From Sipunculus nudus (Eukaryota > Annelida > Sipuncula > Golfingiida > Sipunculidae), in contig CM049310.1 in assembly GCA_026874595.1 (NCBI GenBank), forward strand, positions 44,607,058 through 44,671,057: DNA of 64,000 bases, given 5' to 3'. The notes under the pieces are model-generated. The model ran no database searches and was not told the origin of the DNA. It saw only the letters and a list, made by a program, of their open reading frames with translations. Within the stretch, counting starts at the first letter, position 1. The number at the start of each line of letters is the position of its first letter. Below, piece by piece: positions 23,001 to 33,800 of the stretch. The position numbers and the translations under genes were made by a program.

Positions 23001-25161
23001 TTTCCTGAATCCTTGGAAGAGGAAACACATCTCTTCGAATCTTTTTGTTTAATTTTCTGTAGTCGACACATAGTCTTATATCGCCGGACTTTTTCTGTAC
23101 AACTACAATCGGTGAAGCATACTCCGAGCTGCTCTCCCGAATGACGCCTTGTTGGACCAAATCTTTCAAATGTTCTCGTACTTTGCTGATAAGCAGTGGG
23201 TGAATCCGCCGGTATGGTTCTTGAATCGGCACAGAGTCCTCTGTTTTGATAGGATGTTGAATGCTCTTAGTAACCGGTATTGGTTCCCCTTTCTTCAGGA
23301 AAACATCCTTGAACTCTAGCAACAACTGCTCCAACTTTGCTTTCTCAAGGGAAGTCCCCTCAAAATTACTTAAGTTGACTGAAGGTAGCTCAGTCCTTGC
23401 ATCTCCCGCACCACCTCGCATAACGCACAAGCCATGCCCATCTTGTTCCACTTGTATATCCTCGAGCTCTTTCTGAACTAACTCAGCAGCGGAGACGAGT
23501 CCAACCCTCGTATTTGGCTTCAAAACCACGTCCTCGTGACTTGAGTTGACTACCTGAACCAACAACTGTCCTCTAGGGTCTTCAACCCAGGTAGGAGCTA
23601 ACATAACGCCTCCTTTTACCGGTTGTGTGAATGGCTCTACCAACAGGGATGCACTGGCTCTTGGAACCCTGACCTTAATAGCACTCACACTGCGTGCTGG
23701 AACACGGATCTCCGCAGTTTCACAAACTCTGGCAAACTTTCCCGAGATACTGGTCATCGCCCGGGGTGCCTCAGGTAACTGCTGCATTACAAGGTCTTTA
23801 AACTGTGGCACAAGGGAGAGGACATTTGTGCCCAATAAACCTGGCATCGCTTCGCGCTTTTCCTTTACTTCAGGGGTGTCCTTTGCTACTAGGATTCCAG
23901 CATCCTTAACTACCTGATCACAGACCTTCACATCAACCGTGAGCAATCCCAGGTAGGGAATATCCAATCCGTTAGCAGCATGAAGGGTAAGCCACTCGTG
24001 GGTTTCAAGCAAATCATCCTGAGAGAAGTGTTGTTCGAAAAATGCCTCTGACATCGTTGACACTTGCGAGCCCGTGTCAACTAAACATTTTATCTGGTGA
24101 CCTCCAATCTCTGCAACCACAACTGGCCTGCCACCGACTGTTCGAGACACAAGTTCGCCCCCCATGTGTTCATGTGCAACAGCGCCTGACGAGTCTGCAG
24201 TCGCACCAGCACTCCCTGTCTGCTGTGTCTGTGGCTCGGCTTTGCGTTTTGGACAATTTCTCCGTATATGTCCAGGCTCCTGACAATGAAAGCATACTAA
24301 TTGACCCCGTCCTGAGGAAGCAACTCCGCTCCCTCGCTTTAGTCGCTCATTCTCCCTGGTGAGTTCTAACTGTTGCTTCTGACTCTCTCTTAACTCAGAC
24401 CGGAGCCTGCCCAGGTCTCTACGCAGTTCTTTGACCTCCTGTGCTAGGGTACTCTCACCGCCAGTCTCATCCGACCCAGCCACTACATGGCGTGAAGTCG
24501 GCCTGCAATTTCCCTGTGACTCCTCTCCTTCAGCTATCGCAAAAGCCTCTGCACGGAGTTCCTTGAATGACATGTCTCTATTCAGGCGTACAAGTTTCTT
24601 TAGGTCACGGCGCAAGTTAGCGTCACGCACATTCTCCGCAAACCGTGTTTTCAGCATTCCATCTTTATCCGACACCCTGTTCTTATCCTTACTAATTACC
24701 CTTTCTATCAAGGTCATCAGAGCTAGTGAAAATTCACGCAGAGTCTCCTTGGGCTCTTGCCTCCGATGGTAAAAGACGTCAAGCAGCTGTTCCGCAGAGC
24801 GTTTTTCACCAAACGTGCTCTCCAACAGTTCAAATAGCTGCTCTGGTTCTGTAACCACTTCGCACTTAACCTCCGCCTTAGCTTGCCCCTCGAGATGAGC
24901 TATAAGCAGGTCTACCGCCTCCTGCCCTTCCAGGCCCTGACTACGAAGAGCGCCCCTGGCCTCCAAAACCCAATCTGACAACCTAAGCGTGTCACCACTA
25001 TAACATGAAAGCTTCCTTTGTGCGTAGACCACTCGTAGTGGAGCTGGCTGTGGTGCTTGAGGTGGTGTTGCTTCCCTGGCCGCTCCCTCAACTACACTGA
25101 GCCGCCCCTGTAAGCTAATTAATAGTTCGCGCAACTGATCCACCTCTTGCTGGTTCGCCAT
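20077..25161 (-). CDS. Gag-Pol polyprotein of the large gypsy element
   Basis: A single 1,694-residue frame. Approximate domains: Gag capsid region 1-220; coiled coil with Leu heptads 235-275; zinc knuckle CFHCQEPGHIRRNC 290-303; aspartic protease LVDTGSQVSTM 360-370; reverse transcriptase 640-860 with LDLASAYHQV and VYLDD; RNase H from about 950 with ETDASMQGLGAVL; integrase zinc domain H1220/H1224/C1255/C1258; integrase core with D in VVCIDF (about 1285), D in HADQG (about 1343) and E in GQTERFNR (about 1380); acidic C-terminal tail. Gag and Pol are fused in one frame, so no frameshift or stop read-through is needed. Relatives lie at 57.2-63.0 kb. Confidence 0.95.
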   Translation of the reverse strand: MANQQEVDQLRELLISLQGRLSVVEGAAREATPPQAPQPAPLRVVYAQRKLSCYSGDTLRLSDWVLEARGALRSQGLEGQEAVDLLIAHLEGQAKAEVKCEVVTEPEQLFELLESTFGEKRSAEQLLDVFYHRRQEPKETLREFSLALMTLIERVISKDKNRVSDKDGMLKTRFAENVRDANLRRDLKKLVRLNRDMSFKELRAEAFAIAEGEESQGNCRPTSRHVVAGSDETGGESTLAQEVKELRRDLGRLRSELRESQKQQLELTRENERLKRGSGVASSGRGQLVCFHCQEPGHIRRNCPKRKAEPQTQQTGSAGATADSSGAVAHEHMGGELVSRTVGGRPVVVAEIGGHQIKCLVDTGSQVSTMSEAFFEQHFSQDDLLETHEWLTLHAANGLDIPYLGLLTVDVKVCDQVVKDAGILVAKDTPEVKEKREAMPGLLGTNVLSLVPQFKDLVMQQLPEAPRAMTSISGKFARVCETAEIRVPARSVSAIKVRVPRASASLLVEPFTQPVKGGVMLAPTWVEDPRGQLLVQVVNSSHEDVVLKPNTRVGLVSAAELVQKELEDIQVEQDGHGLCVMRGGAGDARTELPSVNLSNFEGTSLEKAKLEQLLLEFKDVFLKKGEPIPVTKSIQHPIKTEDSVPIQEPYRRIHPLLISKVREHLKDLVQQGVIRESSSEYASPIVVVQKKSGDIRLCVDYRKLNKKIRRDVFPLPRIQESLEALRGAKYFTTLDLASAYHQVEVVPEDCRKTAFTTPFGLFEYSRMPFGLANSPATWQRLMSQVFREDVFMILLVYLDDIIVYGETIGESLERLEVVLRKLRTHGLKLKAEKCELFCKEVKFLGHRISGDGISTDPDKIRAVADWPIPLNLRELRRFLGFASYYRRFVPQFAKIAAPLHRLTGVAMRNQKSRKSKRVDLSGLWLPEHQAAFEQLRRVLTETPLLGYPDFGLPFILETDASMQGLGAVLSQEQGGTKKVIAYASRGLRGTERNPSQYSSKRLEFVALKWAVCDQFRDYLQYGKFTVLTDSNPLTYLMKQAKLTATEQRWASMLAVFDFDMVYRSGKANINADALSRQDRRPWDTEEIHQTLCQVSVITEVPPGIHAALQDKQVSPTAKLQVNCDNSATSLPTLSLEAVGKLQTDDPDIGEFLHYWEKGEKPALRVRKYQTAAQQLMFRQWPRMNQMKGVLYRKVIDPLLGELRQIVLPKSLRDDALKSLHDRHGHQGVERTELMLRSKYYWPRMAADVRSYIDNCDRCKLARLQKVRPPLGSISASRPLEVVCIDFTLLERATDGRENVLVLTDVFTKWVVAVPTRDQKASTVARVLVREWFHRFGPPCRIHADQGRSFEAQIVHQLCEWYGVKRSHTTRYHPMGNGQTERFNRTMHDLLRSLPPERKNKWPEYLGELVFSYNATPHSTTGYSPFYMLYGRDPRLPSDLGLCICLDPEGEREMTPTNWVELHQRKLQESYAFVQEKLNRAAINRKREFDKKATEVPLSVGARVYLRQYPAGRVKIQDSFGSTVYKVIRKKDDIYQIEPAVGSGENMWVNRRQLTLCPTPREEQPVLLPEWPEEQHEVGDDPAPDVDDEFPGFLLAEEPPQWETRQPNPLDLSEPVVEPQPVVQGDVTPDGPCCETQPETLPVRRTDRTTAGYHSNPYHLPKSAVSTQTSKACHGVDCAKGFLLGGETLIDIGKF

Positions 25162-26446
25162 ATCTCAACCCAAACAAAGCAACAGCAAAACCACAGACCG
25201 AACTGTGTCGTTCTAACCACAGTAGTGGACAGACCGTAATAGGACCACACTCGGACCAACTAACCACTAGACCTCAAAACAGATCGAAACAAGCAGAACC
25301 AGTGTCTGCTAAAATAAGGCTTTATCAACTACAATGGCGTCAACACCGTGTAACGAGCTAAGTGCTGCCATTCATATTACTCACTCCTATCACACCAAAG
25401 TGATACTCATGTAGACATACGTATATCAATATATAGACAATGGAGGCTGTGTGACATCGAACCTTACCTGTATTCCTCCACCGGAACACAATGACTGCTT
25501 ACATGGTAGTGAAACATGATATTTATGTGTATATAACAAACGGACTATATGGTCACCCTAGCTATGACCTCACTGACCAAAGGGGTAACCGTGTGAAATA
25601 CTCACGAGTACATGCAAGTAACTCGACCTGGCCAGTGAACACCAGATTACGCAAAAATCATTAATACTCTCGCCGTAGTTCGTATACAAGGCCATCCGTC
25701 GACAGCAACTAAGAGTGCCCCAACACGTTATAACACGTACATCTATAACAATGTCCAAACCGTATCTCAAACAAAACCCTACCCAGAATACTCAGGATGG
25801 TTCACACATAGATACAGTCAAGGCAATACCTGTTCATTGGAAACCGGCTCTAGGACACAATACTCGAGCTGTTATCACAGGCTGAAACATAACAAACATT
25901 ACCCGCACCTATGATGAACATCAAACTGCACATATTAGTAAACATTTCAAGGCCATGATGCAACATCAAGTATGAACAAGCACAAAGTCCATAGTCCAGC
26001 AACCGCCACTGTTCCTGAGAAAATACCTGAAGAACCAGTCCTTTGCCGCACATTGGGGAACAGTAGAGCAATCCCAGTCTATCGGCTAACGTCAATGGGC
26101 ACTGCGGTAACTTCCGCACAAAAACAATCCCTCAAACCATTTCTGCTGCCTCAGCTAGGCCTTTGAACACTGCTGCAACATCAACGCAGGATCACATATC
26201 ACAGGATCACACATCACAGGATCACACATCTGGAACACAATTCGAGACAAATTCCGGTAGCTTATGGCAGTCTCCTCGTCCAGTGCCACAACTGGACACG
26301 ACTTGGTTTGTTGACCTCTAATCCCATCAACCAGTATGGCTCCACCTGCCAACCACCTTTCTGTCATCAATCAATAATCCGTTCCACTGTCACAGTGGCA
26401 AACCAAACCTCACAGCAAGCACACCTGTCCGTCGCCACAGCAGCAA
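25162..26446 (-). other. Leader of the large gypsy element
   Basis: About 1.3 kb between primer-binding site and gag start, without a recognisable gene. A 15-bp unit (AGGATCACACATCAC type) occurs three times in tandem near 26187-26231. A packaging signal would be expected here in such elements; none can be recognised by eye. Confidence 0.6.
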
Positions 26447-26464
26447 ATCCCACCGCTGCCACCA
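26447..26464 (-). promoter_or_regulatory. Primer-binding site, complementary to tRNA-Leu
   Basis: The minus strand reads TGGTGGCAGCGGTGGGAT two bases after the 5' LTR. Its complement ATCCCACCGCTGCCACCA equals the 3' end of metazoan tRNA-Leu(AAG) including CCA, from memory of that tRNA. This sets the element's minus-strand primer. Confidence 0.8.
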
Positions 26465-26466
26465 GA

Positions 26467-29114
26467 TGTAAGGAGTGGGGGGCTCCCCAAGGAAACCAAA
26501 CACGTTTGCTGCTCTCTAGTATCTTTAATACTGTAGTTTAGTGTACATGACAGCTGGTCGAGAAGGAGGTTGCAAAAGGTGGTTGACACCTGTACAAATA
26601 AAAGGACAGATTTAGTCGGATGTCCATGAAACGCTATGCATAACATGCAACACAAATGCTGATAAAACAGCTATAGGCATAATGAAAGTCTATACGACTA
26701 AATATATAGTATCTCTGCGTTAAAACCATTAAACATACAAGAAAACAAATAATCATATACTGTACATAAATACAATCACTCAGTGACATATGCTAGTCCG
26801 AGCCCTATATCCTTAGCTAAAGATATGATGCAGACACCATTATTGCTTCATGAACCGGTCAATAAGATCTCCAGATCTATATACCCACAGTGAACATACC
26901 GTGCGCCAGATTCGCAATAGCCTACAACCACAGCACCATGTACATGAATGTAACAATATGTAAGGCTAACACTATTATCCTAAAGATGTAACCGAATAAG
27001 GTGTGATCAGCACCCAAATCTCTAGATAATATCGCAGATAAATCATGTTCGTTCCCGGTTGCAGCTAATACTACAATCCATGTTCACTAAATATATTCTC
27101 CGAACGTCCATCTAAACGGTGTTATCACATTAATCTATAGCGATTGGAACTTCAAGGACAAACATATAAAATGTGAAACTCAGTAATCCTTGCGCTGGAC
27201 ACACACATAATGCACAGGATAAACATAACCTGATGAAATGTAACACGACCTTCACATGGTATAAGAGAAATGTACAGATAAACATACAAAAGTATAGAAG
27301 AATCAAGGTCTCTGTCATGTGAGCATATAGCCGAGAGGTATGGTTGAATTATAAAAATACAATTATCAGTAATAAATCTACTCATTATTTAACCGAATGA
27401 CTTATAACACTAGAAGACAAATCCTGCCTAAGCAAATGCCATCAGTATCCCTTCAGTCATAAACCTAGCAGGTAATAGTTCAAGTCATATCAAGTGACCT
27501 TAGCAATGACAATAATAAGTGTTCACACACTTTCATAATGCGAAACATTATGGGAACATCCACATCCGAAAATGCAGTAAACTTAGCCCAACGCAAACTG
27601 ATTTGGTCAGCAGTACCTTCATATTATGCATAATGAAATACAAGTTATTCTCTCAATAATGGGCCAAGATACAATACTTACATACAACCAAAAAGTACTG
27701 GTATTGCCCAAATCAAGTAACAGCAGCAAATAAAACAGTTTTAGAAGCCAGCTCTGTCCTTAACAACTAATGCTCCCATAGCATACGCAGAATCATATCA
27801 GTAAATCCACAAGATAGTTTAAACCACTATGGTTGACTGGAAATGAAAACATCTTCATGAATACTGTTCAGTTTACATATACCAGCACAGCAAGGCATTA
27901 CTTTACTTAGCCACTGGGCTTTTGCAATAATACTGCATCCTACTTTAACCCTCAAACTGATATTACATGGCATGATATCCGTCAGCCCTCCAATAAACTA
28001 AGTCTCACCACTGACACTAGGGGGAGGCCACATGTCGGATGGATGACATGGGCAATATATACTCTGGTGAGCTCCTTGTCAATCAGTTATTTCCATCTCA
28101 ATATCTCCAAACTATTATACACAGTGAAACATCTTCACCCAGAAGCAATATGATCATCTTCTGTCAACCAAGGAATCTGTTTACAGGGTAACTGTCCGAT
28201 AGTGCCCTCCTGTTCCAGAATATTACCCCATGTGGGACTTCCCACTCAATATGATTTAAAACCTGAGACTCATCATCTACAGAGTATAAAATACCTATAC
28301 ATAATAATGCTATTCCAAATACAGTTCAGGAGTGCCGTAAATAAACGGTAATATCCTCACATAACCAAAAACCTTAGTCCAAATACCAGGATATACCACA
28401 AAAGACATGCAAGCAAATAAAAATACATAATGCATATGAATATCATGCGTACAAGTCTCATAAGCAAATATCTCCACTAGACTGTGGTAATTCTTCAACA
28501 TGGTGTAGTCAAAATGTAGAGATAACATGACGAACCTGCATTACTAGCTCGTCCGCCATCACAATCGTTACACTGGGTTACACTAATCATCATATAAGTA
28601 AACAAGGGGTCTCCAATAAAATATTCTACAACATCGGACTCGTATTTAACATTAAACATTTCCAGCGGGGATGCTGGGCCTCAAGTACGTGTACACGCTG
28701 ACGTAATCACGTGACAAGGGCCTCCATGACAGTTAGAATGTAGAGAGCTCCGGCCATTACTTTAATCGCCAACTATACACAAAATACCTAATGACAACAA
28801 ATAAGACCCTTACCTACGGCTCAAACATCAAAGCCACTTCACTCCGGTAACCGTCATAAGACTCCCAGACAACAAAAACGGCCCCAAAACTGGTCAAACT
28901 GTGAGAACTCAGCCAGCTGCCCCAACTGCGAAATACTGGCGGAACTAGTCTGACGAACAACCTCACCGCGCATGCCCGGGGCAAAAGCGCTACTCAGATT
29001 AATCTACCAAATCGTCGCTAGAGGGCAGCACCTCTCGGTGTCCCTGAATCATTTAACTAAACTTTGACTAGTTTATCAACCGCTGACTCTAATATAGGTT
29101 GATACATGGTCACA
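26467..29114 (-). repeat. LTR of the large gypsy element (upstream copy)
   Basis: 2,648 bp and almost identical to 17258-19905. For a leftward element this is the 5' LTR and should hold the promoter; no TATA box was assigned with confidence. Confidence 0.95.
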
Positions 29115-29118
29115 CTAA

Positions 29119-29505
29119 GATTAGATTAGGATTCTGATCTGGTTAGGTTTTAAATCAGTCCACCAAAGGATTGTAATCTTGACCAGCCCAGATTAAAATT
29201 TTGATCTGGGCCAGCCCAGTTTAAAATCAGTCCACCACAGGATAATAAACTTAACCAGACCAGATCAAAATTCTAATCTGGGCCAGCTCAGTTTAAAATC
29301 AGTCAGACCAGATTTCAAATCCTGAAGTCTTCACCACAGGATTTTAATCTGGACCGGCCCAGATCAAAATTTCAATCTGGGCTGGCCCAGTTTAAAACTG
29401 GTCTGGCCCAGATTAGAATTTTTGATCTGGGCTGGTCCAAATCAAAATTTTGATCTTTGCTGGCCCAGTTTTAAATTGGGCCAGATTCTAATCTGGGCCT
29501 CGACA
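29119..29505. repeat. GATCTGGGCCAGCCCAG tandem repeat array
   Basis: Irregular tandem array of about 55-60-bp units mixing GATCTGGGC, CAGCCCAG, TTTAAAATCAGTCCACCA and GATTAAAATTTTGATC words. Many units are partly self-complementary (GGGCCAGCCC, GATCAAAATTTTGATC-like), so the array could fold. Related to the block at 16665-16800 on the other side of the gypsy insertion. Confidence 0.75.
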
Positions 29506-30014
29506 TATATATAAAAAAAAAATCAGCTGGGGTAGTACCCATGTTGTAATTAGCACCAGCTACTCAGCTACTCCAGAGTGTCCAACTAACTTATCATTAC
29601 AAATCTCTTTCTTTTCTTATTTTTTCTCATCCCAAACTTACAAATCCAAAGTTTATTTCACCACTCCTTTTTTTTCAACTAATCTTAACATTCTCACATA
29701 GTGAAGTTCTTCTTCGGTAAGTTGTAATAGGTATATCAGGACTACTCTTGATTGGTCTCATGCTGGCTCACCCGGAGCATTTCGTTACCATGCCTCACAG
29801 CGCTTCAGATGGCTGATGTCGCCTTGTAGGTGAAACTGCTCTGTCCACTCAGATCAGAAATTGTGGTCTGCTGATCATGAAGCTGTCCTTTGAGTAGATC
29901 GAGGTCCCGGGCCTGTTTGTGGTTAATTTTCTCTAGAGTAGCTGTGTACCGCCACGCCTCTTAAAGCTCTGCCTTTAGACTTTGAGTCTGTCCTTCGTTG
30001 GGGGCCCTGCTCTC
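29506..30014 (-). other. Possible decayed coiled-coil coding remnant
   Basis: One minus-strand frame at 29805-29960 encodes a helix-prone stretch ATLEKINHKQARDLDLLKGQ followed by LHDQQTTISDLSGQ. It has Leu/Ile at heptad-like spacing and is bounded by stops. It may be a scrap of a Gag coiled coil or of a host exon. No family recognised. Confidence 0.2.
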
Positions 30015-31157
30015 TTTTTAGCTCAGCTGACTGTAAGTCATCTGAGCTATAGCGATCACTCTTTGTCCATCGTCCATCCGGCCATCTGACCGTCTGTCCA
30101 TTAACAAGGCACAAATTGTAACCACTGGACCTAGAATCTTCTAACTTTACATCCAGAGGGGTCCATGAAAAATCTCCTTGGAAACCTGGAATTAGGTCTC
30201 TGTTACCCATATTCTACCAGCTATGGGGCTTCGAAGTACCCCTCAGAATAATGAAAAATTTGATACGTAGGCTCAAGTATCTGAACAACTAATGCATTGA
30301 TCACCATGATTCTTAGCATGGATATTGATCATGGAGTGTTTCATCAGTTTCTGCAGAGGGGTGGCGCCACCTGTATTTTTTTTATTTTTTACGATTTTTT
30401 TTTCTCAATTTTTGAGACCTCAAAAGATGCCGTCATCTGTTAACAGGGCACAAATTGTAACTGCTGGACCTGTAATCTTCTCAATTTCCATCCAGATAGG
30501 TCCATGAAAAGTCTTCTTGGAAACCTGGAATTAGGTCTATGTTACCCATATTCTTCAAGTTATGGGGCTCCAAAGTACCCCCAGAATGATGAAAAATTTG
30601 ATACGTAGGCTCAAGTATCTGAACAACTAATGCATTGATCACCATGATTCTTTGCATGGATATTATCCATGGAGTGTTTTATCAGTTTCTGCAGACTGGT
30701 GGCGCCACCAGTACTTTTTCAATTTTTTTTATAATTTTTTTCTCTATTTTGAGACCTTAAAAGATTCCGTCATCTGTTAACAGGGCACAAATCGTAAATA
30801 CTGGACCTGGAATCTTCTCACTTTACATCCAGAGAGGTCCATGAAAGATCTCTTTGAAAAACCTAGAATTAGGTCTCTGTTACCCAAATTCTTCAAGCTA
30901 TGGGGCTCCGAAGTACCTGCCCCCCCCCAAGAATAATAAAAATTTGATACAAAAGCTCAAATATCTGAACAACTAATGCAATCATCACCATGATTCTTTG
31001 CATGGATATTTATCATGGGGTGTTATGGGTCTTGATGAACTTAAGCTAATATGCATGAAAAATAATGCCACCTACATTACCTTAAATAGTAGTCTGTGCA
31101 AGGACATATTGTCAACATGTCAGTCTGCTGAGTGTCATGACCCACGGATCACTTGTT
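30015..31157 (+). mobile_element. Helentron-like repeat, type C, with 340-bp internal tandem units
   Basis: Starts TTTTTAGCTCAGCTGAC and the same hairpin as the type A copies. It ends near 31125-31157 with CTGCTGAGTGTCATGACCCA and CACTTGTT, a variant of the family right end. The body is three tandem units of about 340 bp (starting near 30109, 30449 and 30785), each with TGGACCT, TTAGGTCT, GCTATGGGGCTCC-like and CTGAACAACTAATGCA words. The first two also carry GGTGGCGCCACC. No coding capacity. Confidence 0.6.
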
Positions 31158-31640
31158 AGATGTTCCTCCATGCTTTCGGTGGGTAGCTGGTGGCCCATGT
31201 AATTCCATATGGTGCCATGTCTTCCCTCAGGATCCATATACCTTTGGTCCCAGGTACTCTCGGCCAAGACTGGCGTGTTATATATGGAGCTCCAGCGTTG
31301 GAATTCGATCTCTGTCTCGAACTCCTCGGAGTGCCTTTCCAACATGATCTTTCATTTGTGCATGTCATTGCGCACTATACCCATAATGGGGCATTTGAAT
31401 ACACGTGTGTCTACAACATGCTTGTCCACCCAATGTCTCCAAAGGGACTGTTCGCTGTTGTTGGGCTGTCGGCATCTTCGAACAGGGCAATCCCACGGCT
31501 AATGGCAACAACCAAAGAGTCAAACAAGTCTGCTAATGTTGTTTGTTGTCGCGCCATGTATACCTGTTACTCTATATATGTCACACACAATATCTCTTGT
31601 CTCTACTTCCCATCAATAAATGTCTAATCTGATTGTCATT
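31158..31640 (-). other. Small unrecognised reading frames (hypothetical)
   Basis: A 48-codon minus-strand frame at 31411-31557 starts MARQQTTLADLFDSLVVAIS. A second frame at 31112-31345 encodes a charged, Trp-rich peptide (FQRWSSIYNTPV). The region is less AT-rich than its surroundings, which hints at former coding sequence, but I recognise no family. Could be a Gag scrap or a degraded exon. Confidence 0.2.
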
Positions 31641-33083
31641 AATAGGTATACTCAACAACTGTGTAATGAGATATTTTCTTTCTGCTCAACACAGTGTGCA
31701 AAAATTTGTGGTCACTTCGACTGAAAACTTGCAGGTCAAAACAACCAGACTCATAAATGTCTAAGCTAAACTGTTGTGCAATTGACAGACACAATATATA
31801 ATCATTTTCTTTCTTCAGGCTTATCTTATATACAGACATACTTATCACAGTATAATAAATGGTCAATCAACATACATAAAATGTGAGATAGAAACACATT
31901 TATATCATAGATACCCATTCACTTCTGACACAAAACTATAGATGGGTACCAGGTCTCTATATCTTAAATCTTTACCTCCAAACAAGATTACCTCTCTTTA
32001 ACTAGTCCCCAAATATTCAATAACTACTGTGGTAAAAAAAAAATATACAATGTGTTTATATCACAATACCCTAATATATCAGCATTGGTTATACAAAATA
32101 CAACAGCTTAAACTTTAAATCACATTTGTCAGCCCATCAACAATGGATTACTATCTCCAATGTTTATACTGTTTGCTGGTTCCAGCAGAAAATGCAAATT
32201 ATTTTTCCACAATCAGTACAGTAAAACTATCAATGTGAGGGATGATTGGCGCCTCTTGTTGTCAAGAGCCAAAACCATTATCAAAGCATATAATATGAAA
32301 CTTGATGAATCTGGTATTTGAGGCAGGTTTTTTGGGGCCGTCTATTGATCGTTACTGGAACTATTCCATTTCTGTCGATTTGCTGATGTCATTGCTTTAC
32401 AGCTGAATCAAATTTGACTCCCAGCTCATCCAGTTTCATCAAATGTCATTAGATTACCACCAAAAGTCCCCCTAATCGTGTCTGGCCACCAAAACTGTAG
32501 CAGACTGAAGGCCAGCAATTTTACACGGGTATGTTATCCCATGGTTTTATGGGGGATAGGTATAGTGACAACAGCAATTATCAGACATGCAACAGCAAAT
32601 AATACAAGACACTTGTCTTGATTTTAAAAGTTTTAAATAAAACAAAATACAAAAATACGATTTCAAAGTGTGCGGGTCCCAATCCTTAACTTATCACAAC
32701 CAATTAATGAGGGAGAGAGCTAAGCCCAAGCTAGCTCAAGCGAGCTAGCTGCCATCTTGCCACAAGTTTCTTTCTGTTTCTCAATTCTGCTCTGCCCTCT
32801 TACAAATCATGTCACTTAAGATTATATCATACACAAAATCCTCACCCCAATATCTTGTCTTCTGACAATCCGTTTGGCGAGTTCTAGGATCAAGTGATTC
32901 AAGTCTCTTTCGGTTATTTGTAAGTTATCTCTCAGGTCTCTCCCCACGCATTTTTTTAAAGTTCCACCTCCCACAACTTGTCCGCTCTTACTATCTCACC
33001 CAATTCCTGTCTTTGGTCAGAACGACTCGGCCCCGGAGCGGTCCCGCTACACAACAATGGTAATACAATAATATCTGTCACAT
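31641..33083. other. Unassigned sequence
   Basis: No gene seen. A GC-richer patch at 32650-33060 (CGAGCTAGCTG, CGGCCCCGGAGCGGTCC) stands out from its AT-rich surroundings but has no long frame. Confidence 0.4.
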
Positions 33084-33117
33084 TCAGCTGAGCCCCGTGA
33101 CCTATGGGTCCATTGTT
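33084..33117 (+). repeat. Isolated Helentron-like right end
   Basis: TCAGCTGAGCCCCGTGACC, then TATGGGTCCATTGTT: the family right end with one change in its palindrome, without a recognisable body to its left. Confidence 0.6.
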
Positions 33118-33800
33118 TTTGTGGTGTGCGCACCTATGCCAGTATTTCAGCAGTGATGTTTGTGTAATTAGTGCTTGTACTCAGGTCCAAAATCACTTGC
33201 ACTGTCATATACATGTCACACATGTACCTGAAAAGTAACAGTCCAGCATGGAAACATTATACCTGGTGTATCTCCCATTGCACAGGTTCGCATTAGGCCT
33301 CTTGGCCTTGTTATGAAACAATCCAACATAAACTTTGGGATTTTACCACATTTGTTAACTATGAGTTCTTCATTGGTTCCCTCTTCTGTAACTTTACTCT
33401 GCCGATTTCACCATCGTTTCTCCAAACATACCAGGTTGCAGGGACAGTTTGCTGGGATGGATATCGTTTTCAGAAACTGTTCCCACCTTTGCAGTTTTCA
33501 AATTTGTTCATCAAGCACACTTTCACAAAGGAGGGTGGCTGACAAATCATGAGAAAATGCTGGCCTATCAGGATAACTCTTTTGCAGACTATTAAATGCA
33601 TTTAAAAAGTTCTCATGATATTGCACAAGCCTACATTATATGGCAGTCTGCTGCTCAAGAGAACATGCTTTGGTCTTAATTCTGCAAATTTGCTTTTTCA
33701 TGTCTTTTTTTTGTGGAAATATATAAGTCTCCATAATAGATGATGTCAGATGATGGACTTGGGCAAGGTTTTTTTAGCCATCAGTATTTTGAACATGCTT
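33118..33800. other. Unassigned sequence
   Basis: No recognisable gene or complete repeat. Confidence 0.35.

Larger units (their letters stand above)
17254..29118 (-). mobile_element. Young, whole-looking Ty3/gypsy retrotransposon with 2.65-kb LTRs
   Basis: The element proper spans 17258-29114 (11,857 bp) and reads leftward. It has two 2,648-bp LTRs starting TGTAAG and ending TCACA on the plus strand, a 4-bp target duplication CTAA (17254-17257 and 29115-29118), a primer-binding site, a polypurine tract and one long uninterrupted gag-pol frame. Reading the LTRs side by side I found only two mismatches (about 0.1%), so insertion is very recent. LTRs of 2.6 kb are long for gypsy elements. No envelope gene seen. 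It looks whole, with no obvious breaks. Confidence 0.95.

Noticed and set aside
20367-24772. Several plus-strand open frames of 60-114 codons
   Set aside because: They are shadows opposite the gag-pol frame of the large gypsy element.
17258-29114. Envelope gene, which would make the large element a retrovirus-like form
   Set aside because: Only about 170 bp lie between the end of gag-pol and the 3' LTR, and no signal peptide or membrane segment is seen.
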